A stretch of 64,000 nucleotides of DNA from Pseudomonas synxantha (GTDB lineage: Bacteria; Pseudomonadota; Gammaproteobacteria; Pseudomonadales; Pseudomonadaceae): contig NZ_LT629786.1 of assembly GCF_900105675.1 (NCBI RefSeq), positions 1,116,001 through 1,180,000 of the forward strand. The letters run 5' to 3'. How positions within the stretch are numbered: position 1 is the stretch's first letter; the number at the start of each line of letters is the position of its first letter. The translations under genes were made by a program, and so were the position numbers. The notes under the pieces were generated by a model that was not told the DNA's origin, searched no databases, and saw only the letters and a list, made by a program, of their open reading frames with translations. Shown piece after piece: positions 56,481-64,000 of this stretch.

Positions 56481-58034
56481 ATGTCATCTTCCGCCCCGAA
56501 CGCTGTCCTCTCGGTCAGCGGTATCGGTAAGACCTATGCCCAGCCGGTTCTGTCCGACATCACCCTGACGCTCAATCGCGGGGAAGTGCTGGCGCTGACC
56601 GGTGAGAACGGCGCAGGCAAAAGTACCTTGTCGAAGATCATTGGCGGCCTGGTCACGCCGACCACCGGGCACATGCAGTTCAATGGCCAGGATTACCTTC
56701 CTGGCAGTCGCACCCAGGCCGAAGCGCTGGGCGTACGCATGGTCATGCAGGAACTCAACCTGCTGCCGACGCTGACGGTGGCTGAAAACCTGTTCCTGGA
56801 TAATCTGCCGAGCAGCTGTGGCTGGATCAGCCGCAAACAACTGCGCAAGGCTGCGATCGAAGCCATGGCCCAGGTCGGCCTGGACGCGATCGACCCGGAT
56901 ACGCTGGTTGGCAGCCTGGGCATTGGTCATCAGCAAATGGTCGAGATTGCCCGTAACCTGATTGGCGACTGTCATGTGCTGATCCTCGACGAACCCACGG
57001 CCATGCTGACCGCCCGTGAAGTCGAGATGCTGTTTGAACAAATCACCCGCCTGCAGGCCCGGGGCGTGGCGATCATTTATATTTCGCACCGGCTGGAAGA
57101 GCTGGCCCGTGTCGCCCAGCGCATTGCAGTATTGCGCGACGGCAAGCTGGTCTGCGTCGAGCCGATGGCCAATTACAACAGCGAGCAGCTGGTGACCTTG
57201 ATGGTCGGTCGCGAGTTGGGCGAACACATCGACCTGGGTCCACGTACGATCGGTGCCCCGGCCTTGACCGTGACCGGCCTGAGCCGCTCGGACAAGGTTC
57301 GCGACGTCTCATTTGCAGTGCGAGCTGGCGAGATCTATGGCATCTCCGGCTTGATCGGCGCCGGTCGCACCGAATTGCTCCGCCTGATCTTCGGCGCCGA
57401 CCTGGCCGACAGCGGCACCGTGGCCCTGGGCTCGCCGGCCAAGGTGGTGAGTATCCGCTCGCCGGTGGACGCGGTCGGTCACGGCATTGCCCTGATCACC
57501 GAAGACCGCAAAGGCGAGGGCCTGCTGCTGACCCAGTCCATCAGCGCCAATATCGCCCTGGGTAACATGCCGGAAATCTCCGGTGGCGGCCTGGTCAATA
57601 GCCGCGATGAAACGGCCTTGGCCAAGCGCCAGATCGACGCCATGCGGATCCGCAGTTCCAGCCCGGCGCAATTGGTCTCCGAGCTGTCGGGGGGCAACCA
57701 GCAGAAGGTGGTGATCGGCCGTTGGCTGGAGCGCGATTGTTCGGTGATGCTGTTCGATGAGCCGACCCGAGGTATCGACGTCGGCGCCAAGTTCGACATT
57801 TATGCCTTGCTCGGCGAACTGACGCGCCAGGGTAAGGCGTTGGTGGTGGTGTCCAGTGACCTGCGCGAACTGATGCTGATCTGTGACCGCATCGGTGTGT
57901 TGTCCGCCGGGCGCCTGATCCAGACCTTCGAGCGTGACAGCTGGACCCAGGACGAATTGCTCGCCGCCGCCTTTGCCGGCTATCAGAAACGTGATGCGCT
58001 GCTCAACGAAGCAGCGCCTAGGAATACCCCATGA
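56481..58034 (+). CDS. rbsA: Ribose ABC transporter, ATP-binding protein
   Basis: 517 aa with two ABC domains. N-terminal Walker A GENGAGKSTLSKIIGG; the N-terminal signature is LGIGHQQMVEIARNL and Walker B is VLILDEPTAML. The C-terminal domain has the degenerate P-loop GLIGAGRTELLRLIFG, then LSGGNQQKVVIGRWL and VMLFDEPTRGIDVG, as in all RbsA-like sugar ATPases. Overlaps rbsC by 4 bp. Confidence 0.97.
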   Translation: MSSSAPNAVLSVSGIGKTYAQPVLSDITLTLNRGEVLALTGENGAGKSTLSKIIGGLVTPTTGHMQFNGQDYLPGSRTQAEALGVRMVMQELNLLPTLTVAENLFLDNLPSSCGWISRKQLRKAAIEAMAQVGLDAIDPDTLVGSLGIGHQQMVEIARNLIGDCHVLILDEPTAMLTAREVEMLFEQITRLQARGVAIIYISHRLEELARVAQRIAVLRDGKLVCVEPMANYNSEQLVTLMVGRELGEHIDLGPRTIGAPALTVTGLSRSDKVRDVSFAVRAGEIYGISGLIGAGRTELLRLIFGADLADSGTVALGSPAKVVSIRSPVDAVGHGIALITEDRKGEGLLLTQSISANIALGNMPEISGGGLVNSRDETALAKRQIDAMRIRSSSPAQLVSELSGGNQQKVVIGRWLERDCSVMLFDEPTRGIDVGAKFDIYALLGELTRQGKALVVVSSDLRELMLICDRIGVLSAGRLIQTFERDSWTQDELLAAAFAGYQKRDALLNEAAPRNTP

Positions 58035-59008
58035 AAACAAGCATTTCCCCCGGTAAGACTGGCGGCAACTTCTATGGCCTGGGTACTTACCTGGGTCTGG
58101 CGGGCGCTTTGCTGGCGATGATTGCGCTGTTCTCGGTGCTCAGCGACCACTTCTTGTCCTATGACACCTTCAGTACCCTGGCCAACCAGATTCCGGACCT
58201 GATGGTGCTGGCGGTAGGCATGACCTTCATCCTGATCATCGGCGGCATCGATCTGTCGGTAGGTTCCGTACTGGCATTGGCGGCGTCGGCGGTCAGCGTG
58301 GCGATTCTTGGCTGGGGCTGGAGCGTGCTGCCGGCCGCCCTGCTGGGCATGGGCTGCGCCGCATTGGCCGGTACTATCACCGGCTCTATCACCGTGGCCT
58401 GGCGCATTCCGTCATTTATCGTGTCCCTGGGTGTGCTGGAGATGGCTCGCGGCGTGGCCTACCAGATGACCGGCTCGCGCACCGCCTATATCGGTGACTC
58501 GTTTGCCTGGCTGTCCAACCCGATTGCCTTTGGCATTTCACCGTCGTTCATCATTGCGCTGCTGGTGATCATTGCGGCCCAGCTGGTTCTGACCCGTACT
58601 GTATTCGGGCGTTACCTGATCGGTATCGGCACCAACGAAGAGGCGGTGCGCCTGGCTGGCATCAATCCCAAGCCCTACAAGATCCTGGTATTCAGCCTGA
58701 TGGGCCTGTTGGCCGGTGTGGCTGCCCTGTTCCAAATTTCGCGTCTGGAGGCGGCGGACCCGAATGCCGGTTCGGGCCTGGAACTGCAAGTGATCGCCGC
58801 CGTGGTGATTGGCGGCACCAGCCTGATGGGCGGGCGCGGTTCGGTCATCAGTACGTTCTTCGGTGTGTTGATCATTTCGGTATTGGCTGCCGGCCTGGCG
58901 CAGATCGGCGCAACGGAGCCCACGAAACGCATCATTACCGGTGCAGTGATCGTGATCGCCGTCGTCCTCGATACTTACCGCAGCCAGCGCGCCAGTCGGC
59001 GGGGCTGA
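58031..59008 (+). CDS. rbsC: Ribose ABC transporter, permease
   Basis: 325 aa, about eight to ten membrane segments, with the family signatures FILIIGGIDLSVGSVLAL and VVIGGTSLMGGRGSVISTFF. Inner-membrane partner of RbsA. Coupled to rbsA (ATGA) and 3 bp from rbsR. Confidence 0.97.
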   Translation: MKTSISPGKTGGNFYGLGTYLGLAGALLAMIALFSVLSDHFLSYDTFSTLANQIPDLMVLAVGMTFILIIGGIDLSVGSVLALAASAVSVAILGWGWSVLPAALLGMGCAALAGTITGSITVAWRIPSFIVSLGVLEMARGVAYQMTGSRTAYIGDSFAWLSNPIAFGISPSFIIALLVIIAAQLVLTRTVFGRYLIGIGTNEEAVRLAGINPKPYKILVFSLMGLLAGVAALFQISRLEAADPNAGSGLELQVIAAVVIGGTSLMGGRGSVISTFFGVLIISVLAAGLAQIGATEPTKRIITGAVIVIAVVLDTYRSQRASRRG

Positions 59009-59011
59009 ACC

Positions 59012-60034
59012 ATGGCAACGATCAAGGATGTGGCAGCGCTTGCAGGTATTTCCTACACCACGGTGTCCCATGTGGTGAACAAGACGCGCCCGGTCAGCGA
59101 GCCGGTACGCATCAAGGTCGAGGCGGCGATCAAGCAACTGGACTACGTGCCCAGCGCCGTAGCACGTTCGCTCAAGGCCAAGACCACGGCCACCATCGGC
59201 TTGCTGGTGCCCAACAGCCTCAACCCGTATTTTGCGGAGCTGGCCCGCGGCATCGAGGATTACTGCGAGCGTAATGGCTACTGCGTGATCCTCTGCAACT
59301 CCGATGACGACGCTGAAAAGCAGCGCAGTTACTTGCGCGTACTGCTGGAAAAGCGTGTCGACGGCTTGATCGTGACGTCGGTAGGTGGTGATGACAGTGG
59401 CCTTGCCGCTGGCTTGAGTGCGGTGCGCACGCCCATGGTGATTGTCGACCGGGCGCTGGATGGCATCGATGTCGATCTGGTGCGCATTGATCACGAAGAG
59501 GGCGCTTACCTCGCGACACGGCACTTGCTGGAGTTGGGGCATCGGGACATTGCCTGTATCGGCGGCCCGGGGCATACCCGCGTGGCGCAGATGCGGCTTG
59601 CAGGCTACCAGCGTGCATTGCGTGAGGCCGGCGTCGAGGTGCTGGCCAATCGTATCCTGGAAAGCGATTTTACCAGCACCGGAGGTTACGCCGCGGCGGT
59701 GCAGATGCTATCGGAGAACCCGCCCAGTGCGATCTTCGCCAGCAACGACATGATCGGTTTTGGAGTGCTGCGCGCCGCCGCTGAACGTAATATCCGCGTG
59801 CCAGGCGAGTTGTCGGTGATCGGCTTCGATGACATTCAGATGGGGCGCTACGTCTACCCGGCGCTGACCACGGTCGGGCAGTCGATCCTGCAACTGGGCG
59901 AGATGGCCGCCGAATTACTGCTCAACCGTATAGCAACACCCCAACTGCCGATCGAGCAACGTATCGTGACGCCGAGTATTGTTTTGCGTGAGTCAACGGC
60001 GCCACTGGGCGGTGTATTCGCCCAATACCGCTGA
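59012..60034 (+). CDS. rbsR: LacI-family repressor of the ribose operon
   Basis: 340 aa. N-terminal HTH and hinge: ATIKDVAALAGISYTTVSHV and VPSAVARSLKAKTT; C-terminal sugar-binding fold like RbsB. The gene sits inside the operon between rbsC and rbsK, so it is likely autoregulated; the palindrome at 55327 is the expected operator. Ribose (or a phosphate form) would be the inducer, by family. Confidence 0.95.
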   Translation: MATIKDVAALAGISYTTVSHVVNKTRPVSEPVRIKVEAAIKQLDYVPSAVARSLKAKTTATIGLLVPNSLNPYFAELARGIEDYCERNGYCVILCNSDDDAEKQRSYLRVLLEKRVDGLIVTSVGGDDSGLAAGLSAVRTPMVIVDRALDGIDVDLVRIDHEEGAYLATRHLLELGHRDIACIGGPGHTRVAQMRLAGYQRALREAGVEVLANRILESDFTSTGGYAAAVQMLSENPPSAIFASNDMIGFGVLRAAAERNIRVPGELSVIGFDDIQMGRYVYPALTTVGQSILQLGEMAAELLLNRIATPQLPIEQRIVTPSIVLRESTAPLGGVFAQYR

Positions 60035-60057
60035 ACCGAATTGATGAGTACTGATGT

Positions 60058-60975
60058 ATGCCAGCAAAAGTAGTGATAGTAGGCAGCTTGAACATGGACC
60101 TGGTCACCCGCGCCAGTCGCTTGCCGCGTGCCGGTGAAACCCTGGTCGGCCAAAGTTTTTCCACCGTTCCCGGAGGCAAGGGCGCCAACCAGGCCGTCGC
60201 GTCGGCGCGCCTGGGGGCCGATGTTGCGATGATTGGTTGCATCGGTACTGACGCCTACGGCAGTCAATTGCGCGAGGCGTTGGTGGCGGAAGGCATCGAT
60301 TGCCAAGCGGTCAGCACCGTAGAAGGTTCCAGTGGTGTGGCGTTGATCGTGGTGGATGACAGCAGCCAGAACGCAATTGTCATTGTGGCGGGTAGCAACG
60401 GTGAGCTGACGCCCGAGTCGCTGAAAACCTGCGACGCTGTGCTGCAGGCCGCAGAGGTGATCATCTGCCAGCTTGAAGTGCCGATGGACACCGTAGGCTA
60501 TACGCTCAAGCGCGGTCGTGAGTTGGGCAAGACGGTCATCCTCAATCCGGCCCCGGCAAGCGGACCCCTGCCCGCGCAGTGGTATGCCTCGATCGACTAC
60601 CTGATCCCTAATGAAAGTGAGGCCAGCGCCCTGAGCGGTGTAGCGGTCGACTCGCTCGACAGCGCCAAGGTCGCCGCGATGGCGCTGATCAAGGCGGGGG
60701 CGGGTAAAGTCATCATCACCCTGGGCGCCCAGGGCGCGCTGTTCACCGATGGTAAAAGCTTCGAGCATCTGGTCGCGCCGAAGGTCAAGGCGGTGGACAC
60801 CACGGCCGCCGGCGACACCTTCGTCGGTGGCTTTGCCGCTGCGTTGGCTGCTGGCAAGAGCGAGCCCGAGGCCATCCGTTTTGGCCAGGTCGCGGCAGCG
60901 TTGTCAGTCACCCGTAACGGCGCTCAGCCTTCCATTCCTACGCTGCAGGACGTACAAGGTTTTGTGCCCTCATGA
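60058..60975 (+). CDS. rbsK: Ribokinase
   Basis: 305 aa PfkB-family kinase: ribose + ATP to ribose 5-phosphate. N-terminal [20 protein letters not shown] and [16 protein letters not shown]-terminal anion hole/catalytic Asp in [17 protein letters not shown]. Overlaps rbsD by 4 bp. Confidence 0.97.
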   Translation: MPAKVVIVGSLNMDLVTRASRLPRAGETLVGQSFSTVPGGKGANQAVASARLGADVAMIGCIGTDAYGSQLREALVAEGIDCQAVSTVEGSSGVALIVVDDSSQNAIVIVAGSNGELTPESLKTCDAVLQAAEVIICQLEVPMDTVGYTLKRGRELGKTVILNPAPASGPLPAQWYASIDYLIPNESEASALSGVAVDSLDSAKVAAMALIKAGAGKVIITLGAQGALFTDGKSFEHLVAPKVKAVDTTAAGDTFVGGFAAALAAGKSEPEAIRFGQVAAALSVTRNGAQPSIPTLQDVQGFVPS

Positions 60976-61376
60976 AAAAGACCCCACTGCTCAATATTGC
61001 CTTGTCACGCGTAATCGCGTCCCTGGGCCATGGTGACATCCTGGTCATCGGCGATGCCGGCCTGCCGGTACCTCCCGGTGTGGAGCTGATCGACCTGGCG
61101 CTGACCCAGGGCATTCCGGATTTCATCAGCACATTACGCATTGTGCTGAGCGAAATGCAGGTTGAAAGCCACGTGCTGGCCGAAGAAATCCTGCTTAAGC
61201 AACCGCCGGCTCTGACCGAACTCAATACACTCACAGAGCAGGCTGCGTTGGGTGAACGACGCCTGCTCAGCCATGATCAGTTCAAACAACTGAGTCGCAA
61301 CGCCCGCGCGGTTGTGCGCACCGGCGAATGCCAGCCTTACTGCAATATCGCGCTGGTGTCCGGCGTAACGTTCTAG
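60972..61376 (+). CDS. rbsD: D-ribose pyranase
   Basis: 134 aa; converts beta-pyranose to furanose ribose so that RbsK can use it. Catalytic His20 lies in [19 protein letters not shown], and the C-terminus [19 protein letters not shown] is typical. Coupled to rbsK. Confidence 0.96.
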   Translation: MKKTPLLNIALSRVIASLGHGDILVIGDAGLPVPPGVELIDLALTQGIPDFISTLRIVLSEMQVESHVLAEEILLKQPPALTELNTLTEQAALGERRLLSHDQFKQLSRNARAVVRTGECQPYCNIALVSGVTF

Positions 61377-61403
61377 CGTCCCCCCTATGACAAGGAGTGC
61401 TTT

Positions 61404-62432
61404 ATGCAACGTGGTCTAGCTACCCTGAAAAACCTGTTCCGGAGTGTCCTGCTTTTGTCCGCGCTCACAGCAGCAAGCGCCCAGGCGGCGGAAAAAATCG
61501 ACCTGATCATCGACACTGATCCGGGCGCCGATGATGTGGTGGCGCTGTTGTTTGCCATGGCTTCGCCAGAGGAATTGAGCATTCGTGCGCTGACCACCGT
61601 CGCCGGTAACGTGCGCCTGGACAAGACCTCCCGCAATGCACGCCTGGCGCGCGAGTGGGCAGGGCGCGAGGATATCCCGGTGTATGCCGGGGCACCCGCG
61701 CCGCTGTTGCGCAAGCCGATCTATGCCGAGAACATCCATGGCAAGGAAGGCATTTCCGGCGTCACCGTGCACGAACCGAAAAAAGGCCTGGCCGAAGGCA
61801 ATGCCGTTGACTACCTGATCAAGACCCTGGGCAGCGCCAAGCCGCACAGCATTACCATCGCCATGCTCGGGCCGCAGACCAACCTGGCGCTGGCGCTGAC
61901 TCAGGCGCCGGAAATCACCCAAGGCATCAAGGAAGTGGTGGTGATGGGCGGTGCGCACTTCAATGGCGGCAATATCACACCGGTGGCCGAGTTCAACCTG
62001 TTCGCCGATCCAGTCGCGGCTGAGATCGTGCTCAAAAGCGGTGTGAAGTTGACTTACTTGCCGTTGGATGTGACCCATAAAGTCCTCACCAGCGATGCGC
62101 GCCTGAAAAAAATTGCGGACCTTAACAACAACGCGAGCAAGGTCGTCAGCAGCATTCTGAATGAGTACGTCAAGGGTGACATGGAGCACTACGGCATTCC
62201 GGGCGGTCCGGTCCACGATGCGACCGTGGTTGCCTACCTGCTCAAGCCTTCGCTGTTCAGCGGTCGTCAGGCCAATATGGTCGTAGACAGCCGCGAAGGT
62301 CCGACTTTCGGCCAGACCATCGTCGATTGGTATGACGGACTCAAGCAGGAGAAAAATGTGTTCTGGGTGGAGAACGGCGACGCCCAAGGCTTCTTCGATC
62401 TGCTGACCGAGCGTCTGGCGCGTCTGAAGTAA
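61404..62432 (+). CDS. Exported ribonucleoside hydrolase
   Basis: 342 aa IU-type nucleoside hydrolase with a Sec signal peptide (about residues 1-29, SVLLLSALTAASAQAA). The Ca/ribose-binding motif IDTDPGADDVVALLFA and late HDATVVAYLL are intact. In the periplasm it would release free ribose from nucleosides, feeding RbsBAC; its place 27 bp after rbsD on the same strand supports this. The base preference cannot be read. Confidence 0.93.
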   Translation: MQRGLATLKNLFRSVLLLSALTAASAQAAEKIDLIIDTDPGADDVVALLFAMASPEELSIRALTTVAGNVRLDKTSRNARLAREWAGREDIPVYAGAPAPLLRKPIYAENIHGKEGISGVTVHEPKKGLAEGNAVDYLIKTLGSAKPHSITIAMLGPQTNLALALTQAPEITQGIKEVVVMGGAHFNGGNITPVAEFNLFADPVAAEIVLKSGVKLTYLPLDVTHKVLTSDARLKKIADLNNNASKVVSSILNEYVKGDMEHYGIPGGPVHDATVVAYLLKPSLFSGRQANMVVDSREGPTFGQTIVDWYDGLKQEKNVFWVENGDAQGFFDLLTERLARLK

Positions 62433-62439
62433 GGCGTTT

Positions 62440-62471
62440 ACCGGTCAGCGTCCGCTGGCCGGTTCTTATTT
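62440..62471. terminator. Terminator at the end of the rbs operon
   Basis: ACCGGTCAGC-GTCC-GCTGGCCGGT (10-bp stem, one G-T pair) followed by TCTTATTT. It lies 7 bp after the nucleoside hydrolase stop and just before a convergent small gene. Confidence 0.8.
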
Positions 62472-62672
62472 GTGCGCTTGTGCACCCATGTGGTCGGCCG
62501 GGTATTTCTCGAATACCTGGCCGATGAAGGCTTGTGCGGCTTGGGTGCCCAGCTCCTTGACCAGCAGGTCGATACCGATGATCGCCATTTCTTCCGGGCT
62601 TGCGGGGCTGTAGGAGCTTTGCCCTTGGGGCCATTTGGCTTTGATGTCGGCTTGGATCGTTACGGTGGTCAT
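62466..62672 (-). CDS. Conserved-looking small protein, unknown
   Basis: 68 aa from ATG at 62672 (MTTVTIQADIKAKWPQGQSS), soluble, acidic/neutral, with no motif I recognise. The frame remains open upstream, but the start at 62672 gives a compact hydrophilic protein; SD-like GAGACG lies before it. Convergent with the rbs operon. Function unknown. Confidence 0.6.
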   Translation of the reverse strand: MTTVTIQADIKAKWPQGQSSYSPASPEEMAIIGIDLLVKELGTQAAQAFIGQVFEKYPADHMGAQAHK

Positions 62673-62827
62673 GGACGTCTCACGGGCTGAAAGTACTGGG
62701 CAATGCGCTGGAATGCGGTTCCAGCGGGCGCAGTTAAGCATTTTACGCGGCATTTGGCACTGCTACTTAGGCATGAAGGAAGGGGTGTGCGACACTGCCA
62801 GCCTGTCCAATAGCCGGGAAACAACGC

Positions 62828-63133
62828 GTGCAGATCAATTTGAACAACCCTGAGGAGCTGACCCAGGCGACCGTGCGCGAACTGCTTGCCAGCGCCAGTG
62901 ACGATGAACATACCCAACTGCGGGTGACCAAGGAGGGTATTGCCTATATTTCTTCAGGGATCGTGGGAGGCGTTGACATCGACGGCCTGCTCTTTCGCCT
63001 GGAGACCTGGTCAAAGGGCTCCGGGTATGTCGGCATCGTCGCGGCAAGCGACGAAGTCTGGGTCATGCAGATTTTTAACGCGCTGAAGCAGAATTGGCCT
63101 ACACCTTCTTCTGACTACATTGATATCTACTAA
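62828..63133 (+). CDS. Small cytoplasmic protein, unknown
   Basis: 101 aa from a GTG at 62828 (MQINLNNPEELTQATVRELL). Alpha/beta composition with GIAYISSGIVGGVDIDGLLF and a Trp-rich middle (VWVMQIFNALKQNWP). No signal peptide or recognised domain. Coding-like composition supports it as a real gene. Function unknown. Confidence 0.6.
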   Translation: MQINLNNPEELTQATVRELLASASDDEHTQLRVTKEGIAYISSGIVGGVDIDGLLFRLETWSKGSGYVGIVAASDEVWVMQIFNALKQNWPTPSSDYIDIY

Positions 63134-63277
63134 GTGCGTTCATATCTAGTCACGATTGACAGGGCGCTTGACTGCTGTGAGTGAGGCAGACTTGCGCGCA
63201 GGCGGTTAACGTCTTGAAACCAATCGCTTTGACTGCTGTCGCACGATCTCTGTCCATTTTTTATCATAGGAGGCTTC

Positions 63278-63598
63278 ATGCCTTGGAAGCTCGCATCATT
63301 CGGTACTTTGTTGGCAGCACTCGCGTTGGCGGGTTGCAGCACCCCGGGTGCCTCTGAGCCAGGCAAAGACGCCACCGCGACCGATGCCGGTCATAGCCGC
63401 TGTGAGTCGAAGGCCGCCGAGTTTGCAATCGGCCAGAAGGCCTCGCCCCAGTTGCTGGAGCAGGCCCGTACGCGTGCCGGTGCGCAGAATGCACGCATTC
63501 TCAAGCCCAACGATATGATCACGCTGGAGTATCGCTCCGACCGCTTGAACCTGAATACCGATAACAACCTGGTAATCACTCGGGTCAATTGCGGCTGA
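63278..63598 (+). CDS. I78-family peptidase inhibitor lipoprotein
   Basis: 106 aa. Lipobox ALALAGCST (Cys20) and then a short linker and a domain with SRCESKAAEFAIGQKASPQL, AQNARILKPNDMITLEYRSD and the C-terminal VITRVNCG; this is the I78 (elastase-inhibitor-like) pattern with two cysteines for one disulfide. SD AGGAGG precedes ATG. Probably protects the envelope from proteases, by family. Confidence 0.82.
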   Translation: MPWKLASFGTLLAALALAGCSTPGASEPGKDATATDAGHSRCESKAAEFAIGQKASPQLLEQARTRAGAQNARILKPNDMITLEYRSDRLNLNTDNNLVITRVNCG

Positions 63599-63625
63599 TC
63601 GCCCTGCGGCTTTTGCATCGCCCAT

Positions 63626-63657
63626 AAAAAACCCCGCCACATGGACGGGGTTTTTTT
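63626..63657. terminator. Bidirectional terminator between convergent genes
   Basis: AAAAACCCCG, loop, CGGGGTTTTT with A- and T-runs on both sides; serves the I78 gene (+) and the cold-shock gene (-). Confidence 0.85.
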
Positions 63658-63671
63658 AGCTCAGCGGGGAA

Positions 63672-63884
63672 TTACTCGCCGCGAACCTGTGCAGCTTGCA
63701 TACCCTTTTGGCCTTTCTCAGCCACGAAGGAAACAGTCTGGCCTTCTTTCAGGCTTTTGAAACCGTCGCTTTCGATAGCTTTGAAGTGTACGAACAGGTC
63801 GTCACCGCCACCTTGAGGAGTGATGAAGCCGAAGCCTTTTTCATCGTTGAACCATTTAACGGTGCCGGTTTGGCGATTAGACAT
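63672..63884 (-). CDS. Cold-shock domain protein (CspA family)
   Basis: 70 aa single cold-shock domain from ATG at 63884 ([20 protein letters not shown]), preceded by GGAGA. RNP1 (KGFGFI) and RNP2-like (DLFVHF) motifs are complete. It acts as an RNA chaperone. The remaining 116 bp to the window end are its leader/promoter region. Confidence 0.96.
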   Translation of the reverse strand: MSNRQTGTVKWFNDEKGFGFITPQGGGDDLFVHFKAIESDGFKSLKEGQTVSFVAEKGQKGMQAAQVRGE

Positions 63885-64000
63885 GGTGTATCTCCAAGAA
63901 ACATATATTTTCAGTAGTGCTGTGCTGCTCAGGCCAACTGGGCACACTGGGCTATCATAGTCGAAATGTTCGACTTGGGAGCCCCCCCAAGGCATTGTTT

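Overview
The window looks like a chromosomal segment of a fluorescent Pseudomonas of the P. fluorescens group. The evidence is the GC-rich coding, the gene order gltX / tRNA-Ala-Glu / leuCDB / asd / fimV / truA / trpF / accD / folC / cvpA / purF / metZ, many REP-type palindromes (core GGGAGGGGGCTTGC), and Pseudomonas-typical small families (DUF1652, DUF1654, DUF2790, CsrA/RsmA).

Layout. 1-6.6 kb: the 3' end of uvrB, a repeat-rich gap holding a candidate 502-bp MITE-like element, gltX, a tandemly duplicated tRNA-Ala(GGC)/tRNA-Glu(TTC) pair, a TetR regulator with a hydrolase and a thioesterase, and dusC. 6.8-8.0 kb: an isolated gene behind a good match to an HrpL-type promoter (hrp box), encoding a protein with type III effector features and a Cys/His protease-like core. 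8-12.2 kb: a multi-PAS GGDEF/EAL regulator and a LysR regulator, both leftward. 12.3-31.4 kb: conserved core for leucine, aspartate-family, pseudouridine, tryptophan, fatty-acid, folate, purine and methionine synthesis, polar-pole protein FimV, then tRNA-Val(TAC) and two tRNA-Asp(GTC). 31.7-37.7 kb: a Tat-exported molybdenum hydroxylase (large subunit, 2Fe-2S subunit, tri-haem cytochrome c) and a convergent FAD amine oxidase.

37.9-44.1 kb is the most unusual part. A 6.1-kb, visibly A/T-richer element sits in tRNA-Val(GAC) between perfect 71-bp direct repeats (attL/attR). It carries a tyrosine integrase, a winged-helix-like protein, two small unknown proteins, a helicase-like ATPase with a C-terminal helix-turn-helix, a 71-aa protein, a 118-aa AT-hook/small-terminase-like protein, and one oppositely oriented secreted small protein. 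Noncoding parts hold a cluster of GTTCACA heptamers in both orientations, a very strong G-quadruplex motif, an inverted 36-bp copy of the start of the tRNA gene, and a 12-bp inverted repeat enclosing a hairpin. No capsid, tail or conjugation genes are visible, so it resembles a minimal phage satellite or small integrative element.

44.7-64 kb: a DUF969-DUF979-pcp operon (probably pyroglutamate/pyroglutamyl-peptide use), a CigR-like protein, a metal-type two-component system, small Pseudomonas proteins, csrA, a periplasmic endonuclease, a periplasmic asparaginase, a complete ribose operon rbsBACRKD followed by an exported nucleoside hydrolase (nucleoside to ribose to ribose-5-phosphate), an I78-type inhibitor lipoprotein and a cold-shock protein.
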